Positions 60,286-64,000 of a stretch of 64,000 nt of DNA are shown piece by piece (the first letter of the stretch is position 1; every line of letters starts with the position of its first letter). The translations under genes were made by a program, and so were the position numbers. Source of the stretch: Stomorhina lunata (lineage: Eukaryota > Arthropoda > Insecta > Diptera > Rhiniidae); assembly GCA_933228675.1 (NCBI GenBank), contig OW121741.1, positions 137,481,858-137,545,857 of the forward strand. Reading direction: 5' to 3'. The notes under the pieces are model-generated. The model did no database searches. It was not told where the DNA came from and saw only the letters and a list, made by a program, of their open reading frames with translations.

Positions 60286-61959
60286 GGCCTGTGAAAAATC
60301 TTTTAAAAATTAGTGTTACCCAAACAGTTTTTCGCCAGAATATATAAAAATTATAACATGGAAATTAAAAAAATATATATAATTTTTACTTTGAAGTTAT
60401 TTTTATGACTTTTCAAAAATTAGCTATTTTCGACTGTTATAAGAAGACCATGATGAATAAAATAATATAGTGGTAATCAAATGTAACACAAAAGGTCGAA
60501 TTTTATTAACTAAAATTTTAAAAATGTTCCTTCTTCCATTCCACTGTCTTCAAAGGCAAAATTATAATCATCCCAGCATCAGCGGAATAGCAATAGCAAT
60601 TTTCCTGTTACACGCTCAAAACTTTTGCAATAAATCTTAAAAATAGTTTATGGCTGCGCTGTATTATACAGCATCACTCGGTAAAACTGTGTGTGTTTAA
60701 AATTATTTATATTCCTAACAGTATGAGTATAACTTTAACTGTCTGTGTGTGTGTATAAGTGTTCGCGTGTATCTGTTGTACATGTTTAAATGTAAAAGTG
60801 TATAATAAGAATGCGTGAGAAATTCAATTTACTAAAGAAGATTTGCACACGTATGCCATGAATTTTATAAGTAAAATTGTATATTGCAACGCTTATTTTA
60901 AATTTCATTTTTTTTTTAACACTTCGCCTTTTCTTGGCCTTTTTTTGTTGCAGAGATATACGAGCAGAAATTCATTTCTAGTTAAAATTCATTTTAAGTA
61001 TCTCTGTAGTTAGAATCGCACCAAATACAAACAACAATCAAGTTCGACTCGTTATTTATATTTTTCAATTTGTTTTTTTTTTAGTTTTTGTGTTTAAGAA
61101 ATTTCTGTATCCAGATATGAAATGCATATGTCAAGTGTAAATGGAAATTTCATGATAAAATTCAAAATATTTTGCCAATAACGATATAAATTATTATTTC
61201 TCTTTTTCATAGATTTATAGATTTTTTTCTCAATATATCCTAGATACATTCTGTAAGCAATTTAAATATCCTTATAACAAAAAATGTGTTCTAAATAGAT
61301 AGTGAAATATGTGAAAAATATTAATGCAAATGCTGATTTGCAATAGGAATTACTTTTTATAATATATGTGTGAATGAAAGTGTGTTTGTGTAGTTCAATA
61401 ATATTGAGAACAAATTTGAAATTTATTTCATTTGAAATGAAGGAAAATTCTATTCGAATTGTAGGTCCTAGGAAAGGAGAGTATAGATTGTAAAGTAGCT
61501 TTATTGAATTAGAATTGATATGATTAATCAAAGTCAACAATTGATGTGATTAATAGTTATGCCACTACAATTTTATAGCTATTTTATAGCAGATGCTATT
61601 AACAGCTTCAGATCTTAAAGGGTACATCCAAACTAAAATTAGTCAGACTAGCAATAAATTGAAATAAAAAATTATTTATTTATATACATAAATTTTTTAT
61701 AAGATATAGGAAGAACACATTTTAATTAAGTTCAGTTAAAAATTTAAGATGAACTTTTTGTGTGAAAATTGACATTCATATGAAAAAGTAAGTTTAACCA
61801 AAAAAAATATATGGCAGCTAAAGAAACATATATATTAGAGTGTCCCAAGTGTGCCCATGGATAAAGAAGGGTTAATTTATATAAAAATGTAATTAAAAGC
61901 TCCTTTGAACGATTTTTTAATATTCTTTGAAATATAACAATAAAAACATGTTTTTTTGA
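60286..61959. other. AT-rich region without a supported gene
   Basis: TG-rich tracts near 60690 and 60745, and a poly-T near 60910. The 92-codon minus frame 61262-61540 has no recognisable motif. No RNA gene seen. Confidence 0.45.
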
Positions 61960-63620
61960 AAAAATTAAATAATAAACTTGTTTCTATAGAAAAATTTTTA
62001 TATTGAAAAATTTGTATAACGAAAAATTTTCTATAGAAAAATTTTTATAACTTAAAACTTTCTTTAGAAAAATTTGCATATCGAAAAATTTTCTATAGAA
62101 AAATATTCTATAGGAAAATTTTCTATAGAAACATTTTTTATAACGAAAAATTTTCTGTAGAAAAATTTTTGTATCGCAAAATTCGGTTATAGAAAAATGT
62201 TTATATCGAAAAATTTTCCAAAGAAAAATTTTTATATCAAAAAATTTTTCATAGAAAAATGTTTATATCGAAAAATTTTCCATAGAAAAATTTTCTATAG
62301 AGAAATTTTTATATCGAAACATTTTCTATAGAAAAATTTTTATATCAAAAAATTTTCTATAGAAAAATTTTTATATCAAAAAATTTTCCACAGAAATATT
62401 TTTATATCGAAAAATTTTCTATAGAAAAATTTTTATATCGAAAAATTTTCCATAGAAATATTTTTATATGGAAAAATTTTCTATAGAAAAATTTTTATAT
62501 CGAAAAATTTTCTATAGAAAAATTTTTATATCAAAAAATTTTCCATAGAAATATTTTTATATCGAAAAATTTTCTATAGAAAAATTTTTATATCGAAAAA
62601 TTTTCCATAGAAATATTTTTACATGGAAAAGATTTCTATAGAAAAATTTTTATATCGAAAAATTTTCTATAGAAAAATTTGTATATCGAAAAATTTTCTA
62701 TAGAAAAAATTTTATAAAAAAAATTAGCTATAGAAATTTTTTGTATCGAAAAACTTTATTTAAAAAAAAAATATATATCGAAAAATTTTCAATAGAAAAA
62801 TATTTATATCGAAAAATTTTCTATAGAAAAATTTTTATATCGAAAAGTTTTCTATGGAAAAATTATTATATCGAAAAATTTTCTACGGAAAAATTATTAT
62901 ATCGAAAAATTTTCTAAAGAAACATTTTTATATAGAAAAATTTTCTATAGAAAAATTTTTACATCGAAAAATTTTCTATAAAAAAATTTTTACATCGAAA
63001 AATTTCTATAGAAAAATTTTTACATCGAAAAATTTTCTATAGACAAAATTTTATAAAGAAAAATTAGCTATAGAAAATTCTTGTATCAAAAACATTTATA
63101 AAAAAAAAAATTATATCGATAAATTTTCTATGTTCGGATGATAATCTTCGCTTTATGTTGACATTTGTTGGGCACAATAATAATAATTCGTATTTATTCA
63201 GTCCCTCAAATTATACATAATGTGTGGTTTTCGCTCTGTCTAGAATTAGGGATAATCCTCCTGATGGGATGGCCTAACCAACCATCGAAACGTGTCGATA
63301 AATGGTTTCCCCACCAACATTTTTTGGTTTTATCAAAAAACTATTTATTACAATAATAAATAATTGTAATAAATTGGGATTCTTAGTGCAATACACTACA
63401 TTAAAACTTTTTAATGAAAAATATTTATATTGAAAAATTTTCTATAGAAAAATTTTTCATAAAATGTTCTATATAAAAATTTTTTATCGATAAAGTTTCT
63501 ATAGAAAAATTTTTGTATCGAAATAATTCTCATAGAAAATTTTTTATATCGAAAAATTTTCTATAAAAAATGTCTATATCGAAAAATTTTTTATAAAAAA
63601 GTTTCTATAGAAAAATTTTT
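61960..63620 (+). repeat. 31-bp minisatellite array with CTATAG core and TATATCG linker
   Basis: Units of TTTTCTATAGAAAA and ATTTTTATATCGAAAAA, moderately diverged, with CATAG for TATAG variants recurring near 62275, 62450, 62545 and 62605. Interrupted at about 63130-63405 by unrelated sequence. The frame 62854-63042 is a repeat translation. Confidence 0.9.
63130..63405 (+). mobile_element. Unidentified insertion within the 31-bp array
   Basis: About 270 bp of G+C-richer sequence, including GATGGGATGGCCTAACCAAC and GAAACGTGTCGATAAATGG, with array units resuming on both sides. It could be read as starting TGTTCGG and ending CACTACA, which would suit a solo LTR, but no target duplication is seen. 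It carries a 63-codon frame (63165-63356) without recognisable motif. Confidence 0.4.
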
Positions 63621-64000
63621 TTCTACCAAATGATTTAATGAATTTTCACTTTTAGGCCATTACTTAAATTTATGTAAACAAAACATTTCCTTATTTAATT
63701 AAATGCATCAAATTCTTGGAAACATCTTTGCAAAAAAGTCATTCACACATTTTCAAGTCATTTAAAAAGTCAGATGAGTTTTTGGTTTGCATTTCAAACT
63801 TATGTCTAAAATGATTATAATGAAAAGTATAATACTCAAACTTTATGCTTTCTTAGAAAGTTCTTTCAACTTCTTTAACTAAATTACCATCTAACCATCA
63901 GTCATTCTGAGGCAATAAAATTATAATAAAAAAAACAGCAGTTTCTTCACACAATTATGCTTTAGAGCAAAAAAAAAGAGTCTCTAACAATTGAAATATT
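63621..64000. other. AT-rich sequence, nothing recognised
   Basis: No repeat or coding frame supported up to the window end. Confidence 0.4.

Noticed and set aside
63130..63405. Confident solo-LTR call
   Set aside because: TG...CA-like ends can be drawn, but no target duplication or second copy is visible in the window.
4600..63620. CRISPR array
   Set aside because: Units are head-to-tail satellites with no unique spacers. The genome is eukaryotic and no cas-like genes are present.

Overview
This 64 kb window is very AT-rich eukaryotic DNA with no intact protein gene that I can support. It looks like intergenic, intronic or heterochromatin-like sequence of a higher dipteran, probably a calyptrate fly. 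That placement is an inference. It rests on a recognisable insect-type Med15 fragment with a 61-bp intron, on tRNA-derived and TIR repeats, and on several interspersed repeats with GTCCGTCC-type tracts common in fly genomes. The only recognisable coding sequences are decayed: a Med15 (Mediator subunit) fragment on the minus strand near 32.4-33.3 kb, and the C-terminal tail of a non-LTR retrotransposon reverse transcriptase near 0.3-0.6 kb.

About 24 kb is short tandem repeat in a dozen arrays: 4.6-7.1 kb (29 bp period), 9.4-11.9 (31), 14.1-15.6 (31), 16.9-18.5 (about 30, decayed), 26.7-29.5 (24), 37.2-39.0 (33, decayed), 40.1-42.0 (31), 44.0-46.0 (33, nearly uniform), 50.6-53.0 (about 28, decayed), 54.9-56.5 (29), 57.9-60.3 (28) and 62.0-63.6 (31). 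Most fall into two groups, each built on a self-complementary core. One group has TTTTTCTATAGAAAAA or a close relative plus a different linker in each array. The other has arms GTAAATTTTT and AAAAATTTAC around one C/G. The 54.9 kb array is the reverse complement of the 4.6 kb array, and the 37 and 44 kb arrays are an old and a young version of one repeat. The two large open reading frames (about 625 codons each) are translations of the 24- and 33-bp arrays, not genes.

Between the arrays lie transposon-derived repeats: a tRNA-derived SINE with a 12-bp target duplication inside the 17 kb array; a 619-bp hAT-like MITE with a perfect 8-bp target duplication at 48.0 kb; a 127-bp near-perfect palindrome at 51.1 kb; a roughly 2.0 kb element at 31.8-33.8 kb with degenerate inverted ends next to TTAA, which encloses the Med15 fragment; five copies of an element ending in ACAAGTAA; two copies of a larger repeat with internal units of roughly 110-190 bp (1.2-2.8 and 21.6-23.8 kb); a 226-bp MITE nested at 31.2 kb with a decayed relative at 46.8 kb; and a diverged repeat pair at 34 and 47.5 kb. 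The remaining stretches are AT-rich single-copy-looking DNA with microsatellites and short chance reading frames.

There is no operon or pathway to describe. What is worth attention is the relationship between the satellite arrays and the gene-fragment-carrying element.
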